From: Sva-07 sp963728355
Lineage (GTDB): Bacteria; Actinomycetota; Acidimicrobiia; Acidimicrobiales; Ilumatobacteraceae
NCBI GenBank assembly: GCA_963728355.1
Contig: CAVSJQ010000014.1
Coordinates: 558,001 to 622,000 of the forward strand
DNA: 64,000 nucleotides
Reading direction: 5' to 3'
The notes under the pieces are model-generated. The model saw only the letters and a program-made list of their open reading frames with translations, searched no databases and was not told where the DNA came from. Shown here one piece after another: positions 26,446 to 34,759 of the stretch. The translations under genes and the position numbers were made by a program. How positions within the stretch are numbered: the stretch's first letter is position 1; the number at the start of each line of letters is the position of its first letter.

Positions 26446-27702
26446 TCAGTCGGCGATGACCAGGCGCCACCACGCCCGAAGGCGCCGTTCGTGGTGTCCG
26501 GCGGCGAGCACGACGTGGTTGCCGAGCGGATGCGTCAGGAGATCACCGACATGGCCGCTCGACAGCTCGATCGTCACCTGCGTGCGGCACAGGCCCGGGT
26601 CGTCACCGGCGGCCAGGATGTCGCCCTCCGCGATCCAGCACTCGTCGAGGTCGACGCCGCCGATGCGGACCAGCGTCACCGGCTGTTCGGCGAACCGGCC
26701 ACTGATTCCCACCCCCATGCCCGACTCGAAGTGGGTGTCGAGCGCGAAGCTCTCGACCATCGACGGCGCCACCGTGCAGTGGGCGAGCACCACCTGGTTG
26801 CGGTCGACGTCGAGCGCCGCCGGGTTCGCCATCCATGTCGGCCGGCCGAGGAGGTGACGGACCCAGAGCATGGCCAGCGCGGAGGGCACGTCGCCCTCGC
26901 ATCCGGCGACGATGCCCTCGTCGTTCAAGCTGGCGAGTGCGAGACAGCCCGACGTGCCCGGATCGCCGAGCAGGTCGAAGCACCGCACCGTGACCGCGTC
27001 GAGGTCGTCGTCGTCGAGCACGTCGAGCAGCGCAGAGCGAACTCCCATCGCGTGATCGACCGCTCGGCGATCGACCGTGGTGTGGAGCAGGTCGGCGTGC
27101 TCGCTGAAGCGATCGGCGAGCGCACCGGTGAGGGTCACCGGCGTACGGGTCAGTTCGATCATCCGTGTGGGCTCGACCGTGACGACCTGCGGGCCCCAAC
27201 GTCGACGGACGACGTCAGGATCCGGGCTGCTCGCAACCAGCCACGACGACGGACCGCCGACGATGCCGAGGCGTGCGGCATGCATCGCGGCGATCGCTTC
27301 CAGATCGCCGATCGCTTCGTCGACGGCGACCCGGTCGGCCTCGACGTCGTCGGTGAGCGCCACGATGCGACCGCGACTCCCCGACTGCTGGAGCGCAGCG
27401 AGCGTCTCCAGCGCGGCCGGAAGCGAATTGTGGGCGCGATGCGCGACGAGGACGGTGGGTTCGGCCGGGTGTGCGAGGCGGCGCTCGGCGATCGCACGCA
27501 GCAGCAGGCGTTCGGTGCCGCCCGTGGCGACGACGAACAGGCGCGGAGACGATCGAGTGTCGGCCTCCGACGCCGGTTCGTCGACGGCGCGACCGCCGAG
27601 ACCGTCGAGCAGTCGATGCAGCGGCGCCGCCAGGGAGGACACCGCATGCGGGTCGTGCAGGCTCGATGCGATGACCGAGTAGCCGAACCGCGATGCGCTC
27701 AC
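26446..27702 (-). CDS. L-fucose isomerase-like protein
   Basis: A 418-residue protein that I assign tentatively to the fucose/arabinose isomerase-like superfamily. The evidence is the C-terminal half: DTHFESGMGVGISGRF, PVTLVRIGG and CWIAEGDIL, which match the isomerase C-terminal barrel. Mid-protein Glu/Asp residues (LNDEGIVAGCEGDVPSAL) could bind the metal. GTG 27702 overlaps the thioredoxin stop by four bases (GTGA), so translation is coupled. The sugar is unknown, and no kinase or aldolase for a sugar pathway is nearby. Confidence 0.65.
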   Translation of the reverse strand: MSASRFGYSVIASSLHDPHAVSSLAAPLHRLLDGLGGRAVDEPASEADTRSSPRLFVVATGGTERLLLRAIAERRLAHPAEPTVLVAHRAHNSLPAALETLAALQQSGSRGRIVALTDDVEADRVAVDEAIGDLEAIAAMHAARLGIVGGPSSWLVASSPDPDVVRRRWGPQVVTVEPTRMIELTRTPVTLTGALADRFSEHADLLHTTVDRRAVDHAMGVRSALLDVLDDDDLDAVTVRCFDLLGDPGTSGCLALASLNDEGIVAGCEGDVPSALAMLWVRHLLGRPTWMANPAALDVDRNQVVLAHCTVAPSMVESFALDTHFESGMGVGISGRFAEQPVTLVRIGGVDLDECWIAEGDILAAGDDPGLCRTQVTIELSSGHVGDLLTHPLGNHVVLAAGHHERRLRAWWRLVIAD

Positions 27703-28118
27703 GACAACTGCTCGATGCGGGCACGGAGCACGTGCTCCGGTTGCGCTCCCACCACGGTGTCGACCAGCTTGCCATCGCGCATGAACAACAGCATCGGGAT
27801 GCTGCGCGCCTCGTACCGCTGGGCCGTTCGGGGCGACTCGTCGACGTTGACCTTGACCACCTTCAGCGTGGGAGCGAACTCCTTCGACAGCTTCTCGAGC
27901 ACCGGGGCCACCATTCGGCACGGCCCGCACCATGGCGCCCACAGATCGACGAGCACGAGCCGCTTGGTGTCGACCGCGGCGCCGAACTCGGCGTCGCCGG
28001 CCTCCACGAGCCACGGCAACGCACTCCGGCACTTGGCGCAGCGAGGAGAGCCCGATGCGGCGGTCGGCACCCGATTCTTCGCTCCGCACGACGGGCAGGT
28101 GATGACGGCATTCCCCAC
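27699..28118 (-). CDS. trxC: Thioredoxin 2 type protein with N-terminal zinc ribbon
   Basis: A 139-residue protein. The N-terminus carries two CxxC pairs (C8/C11 in CPSC and C27/C30 in CAKC), the zinc ribbon of TrxC. The thioredoxin domain has the active site WCGPC at 63-67 and the cis-Pro loop SIPMLLFMRDG. It is a cytosolic disulfide reductase, and zinc-ribbon thioredoxins are linked with oxidative stress. Its stop overlaps the start of the isomerase-like gene. Confidence 0.92.
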   Translation of the reverse strand: MGNAVITCPSCGAKNRVPTAASGSPRCAKCRSALPWLVEAGDAEFGAAVDTKRLVLVDLWAPWCGPCRMVAPVLEKLSKEFAPTLKVVKVNVDESPRTAQRYEARSIPMLLFMRDGKLVDTVVGAQPEHVLRARIEQLS

Positions 28119-28173
28119 GTGGCCAACGTTAAGGATCCGCCGCTCGCGGAGCCAGGGCCGATCGTCCCGCAGG

Positions 28174-28202
28174 CGTCATGTTTGACCCGGCACGGTGTGA
28201 CA
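28174..28202. repeat. 29-bp palindrome, copy 3
   Basis: Read on the minus strand it begins TGTCACACCGTGCCGGG and ends near TGACG, with one arm slightly decayed. It lies between the divergent trxC and CHAD-CYTH genes, 14 bp before the latter's ATG, where it may contain or affect promoter or operator sequence. Confidence 0.65.
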
Positions 28203-28216
28203 GTTGACTTGACAAC

Positions 28217-29671
28217 ATGGGCACTGTGATCGAGCCGGGCCTGCGGACGCAGCGGGAGGTACGGCGGGTCGCCGCGGAGCGACTCGGTGACGCGATCGGT
28301 CACCTCGACCGGGTGCTGTCCGACCCCGAGCACGCCGATCTCGAAACGGCGATCCACGAGGCCCGCAAACGATGCAAGGCCACGCGTGGACTCGCCCGAC
28401 TCGTCGAACCGGCACTCGGCGACGGGTTCCGGTCGTTCGACCGGACCATCCGAACGGCGGCCAACGAGCTGTCGACGCTGCGCGACGCCCAGGCGGTACT
28501 GGGCACCATCGATGCGCTGCTTGCCTCCCAGCCCGACGACAGCGTTCTTCGTGCCGCACGCGACCGGCGGGCAGCGATCTCGCGGACTGCCGCAGACACC
28601 GCCGTCATGGCGGACGACGACCGGATCTCCACCGCACGGGCGCTGCTCGCCGAGGCTCGCGATGCGTCACAGTCCTGGAAGATCGCTCGGGGTGTCGACA
28701 CGATCGAGTCCGGGCTGGCCTCCACGTATCGGCGGGGACGGTCGGGACTGCGGCGGGTGCGAGCCGATGCGACGGACGCCCGGATGCACGACTGGCGCAA
28801 GGCCGTCAAGTACCTCTGGTACCAGGTGCAACTGCTCCACGACGCCGCCCCGAGCGTGCTGGGCCCACTCGGCGATCGACTCGACCAGCTCGCCGAGACG
28901 CTCGGCGACGACCACGACCTGTCGGTGCTGGTCGAGCTGCTCGGCCAACGTCCCGACGACTATGGGACGCCGAGCGCAGTCGATCACGTCTGCACGCTCG
29001 CCCGGGCTCGGCAGCGCGAACTGCGCGAGTACGCGATCCGCTCCGGGTCGACGATCTATGCGGAACCGAGCCATGCCTTCGCCCAGCGGATCGCCCGATA
29101 CTGGCAACTCACCGTCGAACTCGGCCCCGAGCGACTCGAACGACCTCACGAGCACGAGCAGCCTCGCCCGGTCGTCGAGCGCGAACGCAAGTTCCTCGTC
29201 GACGCCGTCCCCGACGATCTGGACCGTTCATCGACCGTCGAGCTGCGTCAGGGCTACCTGGCCACCGGGGAGCGCCGCTCGGTCCGGGTGCGCGACGCCG
29301 CATCGGAGGGGTGCACGCTCACGGTCAAGGCCGGCAGCGGCGCCGAACGCACCGAGCTCGAATGGCCGATCCAGCGCCACGAGTTCGAGGCCGCTTGGCC
29401 CCACACCGAGGGCCAGCGGATCGAGAAGTCCCGCACGCGGATCCCGTACGGCGACCACGTGATCGAGCTCGACGTGTTCGGCGGCGACGTCGAGGGGCTG
29501 GTGATGGCCGAGGTCGAGTTCGATTCGGCGGAGGCGATGGCGGCATTCGAGCCGCCCCCCTGGTTCGGCCGCGACGTCACCGACGACGGGCGCTACACCA
29601 ACGCATCGCTCGCCCTCCACGGGCTCCCCACCGACGGCTCACGCGAGGACGTCGACCCCACGTTTGCGTGA
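28217..29671 (+). CDS. CHAD domain plus CYTH domain protein (polyphosphate-linked)
   Basis: A 484-residue fusion. Residues about 1-300 are a His/Arg/Lys-rich all-helical CHAD domain (AIHEARKRCKATRGLARLVE, MHDWRKAVKYLWYQVQLLHD). Residues about 325-475 are a CYTH domain with the ExExK-type entry VERERKFLV and RSVRVRD, ending YTNASLALHGLP. CHAD binds polyphosphate; CYTH members are triphosphatases or adenylyl cyclases. The order CHAD then CYTH is the reverse of the common CYTH-CHAD arrangement. The stop codon and last residues lie inside a 52-bp palindrome (29661-29712). Confidence 0.9.
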   Translation: MGTVIEPGLRTQREVRRVAAERLGDAIGHLDRVLSDPEHADLETAIHEARKRCKATRGLARLVEPALGDGFRSFDRTIRTAANELSTLRDAQAVLGTIDALLASQPDDSVLRAARDRRAAISRTAADTAVMADDDRISTARALLAEARDASQSWKIARGVDTIESGLASTYRRGRSGLRRVRADATDARMHDWRKAVKYLWYQVQLLHDAAPSVLGPLGDRLDQLAETLGDDHDLSVLVELLGQRPDDYGTPSAVDHVCTLARARQRELREYAIRSGSTIYAEPSHAFAQRIARYWQLTVELGPERLERPHEHEQPRPVVERERKFLVDAVPDDLDRSSTVELRQGYLATGERRSVRVRDAASEGCTLTVKAGSGAERTELEWPIQRHEFEAAWPHTEGQRIEKSRTRIPYGDHVIELDVFGGDVEGLVMAEVEFDSAEAMAAFEPPPWFGRDVTDDGRYTNASLALHGLPTDGSREDVDPTFA

Positions 29672-29712
29672 CATTCCGGGTGGACCGGCCCACGCGGAAT
29701 TGAGCACAAACG
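29661..29712. repeat. 52-bp palindrome, single copy (contains CHAD-CYTH stop)
   Basis: The terminal arms are CGTTTGCGTG and GAGCACAAACG, with inner arms ATTCCG and CGGAAT around GGGTGGACCGGCCCAC. It is the same family and length as the doublet at 48390-48514. The stop codon of the CHAD-CYTH gene (29669-29671) is in the left arm, and the convergent aminotransferase stop is 7 bp beyond the right arm. Confidence 0.8.
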
Positions 29713-29718
29713 TCGGAT

Positions 29719-30960
29719 TCAGCCGAGATCGACGGCCACGAGAGCCTTGTCGAGTGCCGTCAACGCGAGGTCGATCTCCTCCGCCGTGACCGTCAACGGC
29801 GGCATGAATCGCAGCGTGGTACCTGCGGCTCCTGCGGTCATCGTGATCAGCCTGCCCTCGCGCAGCAGGTGCGACACGATCGCCGAGGTGCGCGTCGCCG
29901 TGTCGAACTGCGCGGCGATCATGAGACCGAGCGAACGCACCTGGACGATCGCCGCATGCTGCTCCTGCAGCCGGCGCAGCCCGTCGGCGAGTTGACGACC
30001 GCGCTCGTTCACCCGATCGAGGAAGCCGTCGGCCCTCAACACCTCGATCGTCGCCAGCGCCGCGGCGCACCCGATCGGGTTGCCGCCGTACGTGCCGCCG
30101 TGGGAGCCGGTCGGCCACCGGTCGTCGAGCTCGCGCCGCGTGCCGAGCGCCGAGAAGGGGAACCCCGACGCGATGCCCTTGGCCATGCAGACGATGTCGG
30201 GCTGCACGTCGTAGTGCTCGATGGCGAACATCTTGCCGGTGCGCCCGAAGCCGGACTGCACCTCGTCGGCGATGAACAGCATCCCGTGGTCCTTGCACCG
30301 CCGGTCGATCGCCTCGAGGAAGGCGGCCGGCGCAGCGATGTAGCCGCCTTCGCCGAGCACCGGCTCGATGATGACGGCGGCGGTCTCGCTGGGCGCCGTC
30401 ACGCTGGTGAGCAACTCGTCGAAACCGACGAGTGCCCGGGTGATCTCGTCGTGGAGGTCGTCGGCACGCACGTCGGGATACGGCGCGATGAAGATCCCTG
30501 ACGGAAGCGGGGCGTGCCCGGCGCGATACACCGTCTTCGACGTCGTCATCGCCATCGCCTGGTGTGTCCTGCCGTGGAAGCTGCCCTGGAACACGATGAT
30601 GTTGGGGCGGCCGGTCGCCTGCTTGGCCAGCTTGACGGCGGCCTCGGTGATCTCCGCGCCCGAGTTGGCGTAGAAGAACGTGTCGATCCCAGCGGGCGTG
30701 ATCTCGGCGAGTCGGGCGGCGAGCGGCTGCAGGAGGTCGTGCGTGTAGACGTTGACCTGCGCGTGCACGAACCGTTGCGCCTGTGCGGCGATCGCCGCAG
30801 TGACGTGCGGATGGCTGTGGCCGGTCGACGTCACGGCGATGCCGCCGCTGAAGTCCAGGTAGCGCTCACCCCCGGTGGTCGTGACCCACGATCCCTCCCC
30901 CGACTCGACCTCGAGATCGGTGACCTTGAACCACACATGCGACAGGTTGTCGGCGCTCAT
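29719..30960 (-). CDS. Class III PLP-dependent aminotransferase
   Basis: A 413-residue class III (omega) aminotransferase. Visible features are VYTHDLLQPLA, the PLP phosphate-binding region YANSGAEITEAAVKLA, FQGSFHGRTHQAMAMT, the cofactor Asp in FIADEVQSGFGRTG, and the Schiff-base Lys in CMAKGIASGFP. This pattern is that of 4-aminobutyrate/ornithine-type transaminases. It is followed in the operon sense by nothing and preceded by an FAD amine oxidase 7 bp away, suggesting a polyamine or omega-amino-acid breakdown role. Confidence 0.9.
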   Translation of the reverse strand: MSADNLSHVWFKVTDLEVESGEGSWVTTTGGERYLDFSGGIAVTSTGHSHPHVTAAIAAQAQRFVHAQVNVYTHDLLQPLAARLAEITPAGIDTFFYANSGAEITEAAVKLAKQATGRPNIIVFQGSFHGRTHQAMAMTTSKTVYRAGHAPLPSGIFIAPYPDVRADDLHDEITRALVGFDELLTSVTAPSETAAVIIEPVLGEGGYIAAPAAFLEAIDRRCKDHGMLFIADEVQSGFGRTGKMFAIEHYDVQPDIVCMAKGIASGFPFSALGTRRELDDRWPTGSHGGTYGGNPIGCAAALATIEVLRADGFLDRVNERGRQLADGLRRLQEQHAAIVQVRSLGLMIAAQFDTATRTSAIVSHLLREGRLITMTAGAAGTTLRFMPPLTVTAEEIDLALTALDKALVAVDLG

Positions 30961-30967
30961 CGCAGCA

Positions 30968-32371
30968 TCATCCCACGATCCGGTCGAGAACAGAAGCGAG
31001 ACGTGGAGTCCGTCCGTGGCGGGATTCCTGCGTGTCGATCCATCCGGCGAAGCGTCGTGCCCCGTTGATCGCCATCCACCGCAGCGGCTCGGGCTCCCAC
31101 CGCGGGGATCGGTGCTGGACCCACGGCAGGGCAACGATCTCCGAATCGGGGCGCAGGACGAGATCGGCGATCGTGCGCCCCGCGAGATTGGCGGCGGCGA
31201 CGCCCTCGCCGACGTAGCCGCCGATCCATGCGATGCCGGATGAACGATCGAGCCCGACCGACGGGCGCCAGTCCCGGGGCACACCGAGCACACCGCCCCA
31301 GCGGTGTGTGATCCCCACACCGTCGAGTTGCGGGAACATCTCGACGAGCGTGGTGACGATGCGGTCGTGGACATCGGAACGCGCCTCGGTCGCCGGATCG
31401 ATGCCGGAGCCGAACCGGTACGGAGCCCCGCGCCCACCGAAGGCGATCCGGTCGTCGGTCGTGCGCTGGCCGTAGATCACCATGCGTCGGTCGTCCGCGA
31501 ACGTCTCACGGTGCCGCAGCCCGATCGAGTCCCACGTCGACGAGTCGAGCGGTTCCGTTGCGATCATCAGCGAGTAGAGCGGGACGAGCGTCCGGCGACG
31601 GCCCGGAAGGTCGCGGGTGTACGCCTCGGTTGCACGAACCACGACGTCGGCGCGCACGGTCCCACGGTCGGTGACGACCTGCGGGCGAGCGGCGGGCGAA
31701 CCGGCCACGATGTCGACGGCGGCGGTGCGCTCGACGATCGTCGCGCCGAGCCGTTCGGCGGCGTCGGCGAGACCGCGGACCAGCCGGGCGGGCTGCACCC
31801 GAGCGCACGGTGGGTAGTGGAGTGCGCCGAGCACGTCGGTGGCGGCGAGGCGATCGGTCGCCTCGCCGGCGGTGAGCCGGCGGAGCACACCGTCGCCGAA
31901 TCCGTGACCGCGGTACTCGTCGAGCTCGGTGCGCTGGCGTGCGAGTTGGGCAGCCGTGCGAGCGAGACGAATCACGCCGCCGCGCTCGAATCCGCAGTCG
32001 ATGCCCTCGGCCGCAACGACCCGGCCGACCTCGTCGACCGTGTCGATGATCGCCTGCGTCATCGCCACGCCGGCATCACGGCCCCAGGTGGCGATCGCCC
32101 CGCCGAGGCCACCGGCGAGTTCGCCCACGCACCAACCACCGTTGCGGCCCGACGCACCGAAGCCGACCGTTTCGCGTTCGATGACCAGCACCCGGAGCGA
32201 GGGGTCGTTCCGCAGGAGCGCATGGGCGCTCCACAGCCCGCTGTAGCCGGCACCGACGATCGCCACGTCGACGTCGGTGTCGCCCTCGAGCGGCGCACGG
32301 GTGACCAGTGCGCCGCTGAGCTGATCGGACCAGAGCGACGTCAGCGCCTCGGTTGGCGCCCGTCCGTCCAC
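30968..32371 (-). CDS. FAD-dependent amine oxidoreductase (DAO family, PuuB-like)
   Basis: A 467-residue DAO-fold flavoprotein. The dinucleotide-binding motif is VDVAIVGAGYSGLWSAHALL, followed by ERETVGFGASGRNGGWC, characteristic of gamma-glutamylputrescine oxidase-like enzymes, and a C-terminal GYVGEGVAAANLAGR FAD loop. It probably oxidises a secondary or primary amine. It lies 7 bp upstream of the aminotransferase gene on the same strand and is divergent from the saccharopine-dehydrogenase-like gene; 77 bp separate their starts. The start is GTG 32371. Confidence 0.88.
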   Translation of the reverse strand: MDGRAPTEALTSLWSDQLSGALVTRAPLEGDTDVDVAIVGAGYSGLWSAHALLRNDPSLRVLVIERETVGFGASGRNGGWCVGELAGGLGGAIATWGRDAGVAMTQAIIDTVDEVGRVVAAEGIDCGFERGGVIRLARTAAQLARQRTELDEYRGHGFGDGVLRRLTAGEATDRLAATDVLGALHYPPCARVQPARLVRGLADAAERLGATIVERTAAVDIVAGSPAARPQVVTDRGTVRADVVVRATEAYTRDLPGRRRTLVPLYSLMIATEPLDSSTWDSIGLRHRETFADDRRMVIYGQRTTDDRIAFGGRGAPYRFGSGIDPATEARSDVHDRIVTTLVEMFPQLDGVGITHRWGGVLGVPRDWRPSVGLDRSSGIAWIGGYVGEGVAAANLAGRTIADLVLRPDSEIVALPWVQHRSPRWEPEPLRWMAINGARRFAGWIDTQESRHGRTPRLASVLDRIVG

Positions 32372-32448
32372 GGGGTGATCGTATCGAGGCCGACGCGTGG
32401 CGGTCGCCCTCCGCTCGGCCAGCGCTATCGAAGGAGTACATTGCCGCG

Positions 32449-33696
32449 ATGCGAGTACTCGTGGTCGGTGCAGGTGGCGTGGGATCGGCGTTCGTGGCGA
32501 TCGCCTCGAAGCGGGAGGCGTACGACCACATCACCGTTGCCGACATCGACCTCGACAAGGCGAACGGTGCCGTCGAGACGGCGACCGGTGCGGATGGTGG
32601 GCGAATCGTCGCCGCCCACATCGACGCCTCCTCGGAGGAGTCGGTCGCTGCACTGGCACGAGACATGCGCGCCGACATCGTTCTCAACGCGTGCGATCCG
32701 CGCTTCAACCCGCCGATCTTCGAGGGCGCGTTCGCCGCCGGCTGTCACTACGTCGACATGGCGATGAACCTCTCGGTGCCGCACGAGACGAAGCCGTACG
32801 AGAAGACCGGGATCCGTCTCGGCGACGGCCAGTTCGCGCAATCGCCGATCTGGAAGGCACGCAGCCTGATGGCGCTGTGCGGCATGGGAGTCGAACCGGG
32901 CTTCTCCGACGTCGCCGCCCGGTACGCAGCCGACGAGCTGTTCAGCGAGATCCACGAGATCGGGGTCCGTGACGGCGCCGACCTGGTGGTCGATGGCTAC
33001 GACTTTGCTCCGACGTTCTCGATCTGGACCACGATCGAGGAGTGCCTCAACCCCCCGGTGATCTATGAGCGCGACCGGGGCTGGTTCACGACCGAGCCGT
33101 TCTCCGAGCCCGAAATCTTCACGTTCCCCGAAGGCATCGGACCGCTGCAGTGCGTCAACGTCGAACACGAAGAGGTCATCTTGATGCCGCGCTGGATCGA
33201 CACGCAGCGCGTCACGTTCAAGTACGGGCTCGGCGAGGAGTTCATCGACGTCCTCAAGACCCTGCGCAAGCTCGACCTGCACTCCACCGAGATGGTCGAC
33301 GTCAAGGGCGTCAAGGTGTCGCCGCGTGACGTTGTGGCGGCCACGTTGCCCGACCCGGCGACGCTCGGCGAGATGATGCACGGTCGCACGTGTGCGGGCA
33401 CATGGGTCACCGGGCTCGGCAAGGACGGCCAGCCGCGCGAGGTGTACGTGTACCACGTGGTCGACAACGCATGGTCGATGAAGGAGTTCGGCCACCAGGC
33501 CGTCGTGTGGCAGACCGCGGTGATGCCGGCGGTGGCCATCGAGTTGATGGCCAGGGGTGTCTGGCACCGCCCCGGCGTCGTCGGCCCCGAGGCGCTGCCG
33601 CCGATGCCCTTCCTCGATCTGCTCGACGAGTACGGCAGCGAGTGGGAATGGGCCGACTACCACGATCGCGCCCCCGTCGAAGAGCCCGCGGCGTGA
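32449..33696 (+). CDS. Saccharopine dehydrogenase / carboxynorspermidine synthase family protein
   Basis: A 415-residue protein with an N-terminal Rossmann motif (VLVVGAGGVGSAFVAIASKR) and ADIDLDKA at the end of strand 2. The family's CGMGVEPGFSDVAARYA and VVDGYDFAPTFSIWTTIEECL regions follow. It belongs to the LYS9/carboxynorspermidine-dehydrogenase type of NAD(P) enzymes, which form or cleave secondary amines. Together with the divergent amine oxidase and aminotransferase this points to polyamine or lysine metabolism (inference). AAGGAG is found 12 bases before the ATG. A 33-bp palindrome starts 2 bp after the stop. Confidence 0.88.
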   Translation: MRVLVVGAGGVGSAFVAIASKREAYDHITVADIDLDKANGAVETATGADGGRIVAAHIDASSEESVAALARDMRADIVLNACDPRFNPPIFEGAFAAGCHYVDMAMNLSVPHETKPYEKTGIRLGDGQFAQSPIWKARSLMALCGMGVEPGFSDVAARYAADELFSEIHEIGVRDGADLVVDGYDFAPTFSIWTTIEECLNPPVIYERDRGWFTTEPFSEPEIFTFPEGIGPLQCVNVEHEEVILMPRWIDTQRVTFKYGLGEEFIDVLKTLRKLDLHSTEMVDVKGVKVSPRDVVAATLPDPATLGEMMHGRTCAGTWVTGLGKDGQPREVYVYHVVDNAWSMKEFGHQAVVWQTAVMPAVAIELMARGVWHRPGVVGPEALPPMPFLDLLDEYGSEWEWADYHDRAPVEEPAA

Positions 33697-33697
33697 T

Positions 33698-33730
33698 CGT
33701 TACGCCCGGGGTCTGACCCCTGGCGTAACG
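33698..33730. repeat. 33-bp palindrome, copy 1 (between convergent genes)
   Basis: The arms CGTTACGCC and GGCGTAACG are perfect inverted repeats, enclosing a second hairpin GGGGT-CTG-ACCCC. It starts 2 bp after one stop codon and ends 1 bp before the opposing gene's stop. In position it is a bidirectional terminator-like hairpin, though there is no T-run on either side. Confidence 0.85.
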
Positions 33731-33731
33731 G

Positions 33732-34724
33732 TCAGGCGTTGGGGTCGACGACCCAGCGGCCGCGGACCTGACCGTCGAGGATGGTCTGGCCACGCTCGAG
33801 CATCTCGCTCAGCGGCACCACTTCCGTGATCGTGTCGACGACATCGGCGGGCAGATCGGTGGCGAGCCGGCCCCACGCCGCCTCCCGCATGGGGATGGGA
33901 GCCATCACCGCCTCGACGCCCTGCAACCGCACGGCACGGATGATGAACGGCATCACGGTCGTCGGCAGGTCGGCACCGCCGGCGAGGCCGCACGCGGCCA
34001 CCGTCGAGCGGAACTTCATCTGGGCCAGCACCTTGGCGAGCATCGTCGAGCCGACGGTGTCGACCGCACCTGCCCACGTCTCGGACTCGAGCGGCCGTGG
34101 CGGCTCGCTCATCTCCTCACGGCTCAGGAACGCCGACGCACCGAGGCTGCGCAGATACTCCTGGGTCTCGGGCCGCCCGGTCACCGCCGTGACCTCGTAC
34201 CCGAGCCCGGACAGCAGTGCCACCGCCACCGAGCCGACGCCGCCCGCCGCACCCGTGACCACGACGGGGCCGTCGTCCGGTTGCACCCCGGCCGACTCGA
34301 GTTCCATGACGCAGAGCATCGCCGTCAGCCCGGCCGTGCCGATCGCCATCGCCGTGCGTGCACTCATCGACTCGGGCCGGCGTACCAGCCACTCCGAGCG
34401 CAACCGCTGGCGCTGCGTGTAGCCGCCCCAGTAGCGCTCGCCGACCATGAAGCTCGTCGAGATCACCTCGTCACCGACCGTCCAGTCGGACGAGTCGCTG
34501 GCGACGACCGTGCCGGTGAGGTCGATCCCCGGCACCATCGGATAGCTCCGCACGACCCGGTTCCTGCCGGCCAGCGCCAGCCCGTCCTTGTAGTTCAGTG
34601 ACGAGTACTCGACCGCCACGGTGACGTCGCCGTCGGGGAGATCGGCGTCGGTCAGTTGTTCCAGGGCGCCGACGTGTCCGTTGTCGGTCTCGCGCAGCAC
34701 GAGGGCGGTGAAGGTGTCGCTCAT
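33732..34724 (-). CDS. YhdH/AcuI-type acrylyl-CoA reductase-like quinone oxidoreductase
   Basis: A 330-residue medium-chain reductase without zinc ligands. Features include the family-typical SSLNYKDGLALAGR, VPGIDLTGTV and the NADPH-binding VTGAAGGVGSVAVALLSGLGY, ending GRWVVDPNA. Members reduce acrylyl-CoA or other activated alkenes with NADPH. No DMSP or propionate gene neighbours are seen, so the physiological substrate is open. It is convergent with the saccharopine-dehydrogenase-like gene and divergent from the rhodanese gene, with 35 bp between the starts. Confidence 0.9.
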   Translation of the reverse strand: MSDTFTALVLRETDNGHVGALEQLTDADLPDGDVTVAVEYSSLNYKDGLALAGRNRVVRSYPMVPGIDLTGTVVASDSSDWTVGDEVISTSFMVGERYWGGYTQRQRLRSEWLVRRPESMSARTAMAIGTAGLTAMLCVMELESAGVQPDDGPVVVTGAAGGVGSVAVALLSGLGYEVTAVTGRPETQEYLRSLGASAFLSREEMSEPPRPLESETWAGAVDTVGSTMLAKVLAQMKFRSTVAACGLAGGADLPTTVMPFIIRAVRLQGVEAVMAPIPMREAAWGRLATDLPADVVDTITEVVPLSEMLERGQTILDGQVRGRWVVDPNA

Positions 34725-34759
34725 CGCCTCATCGTGGCATGCGTGGCAGAGTGAGCACC

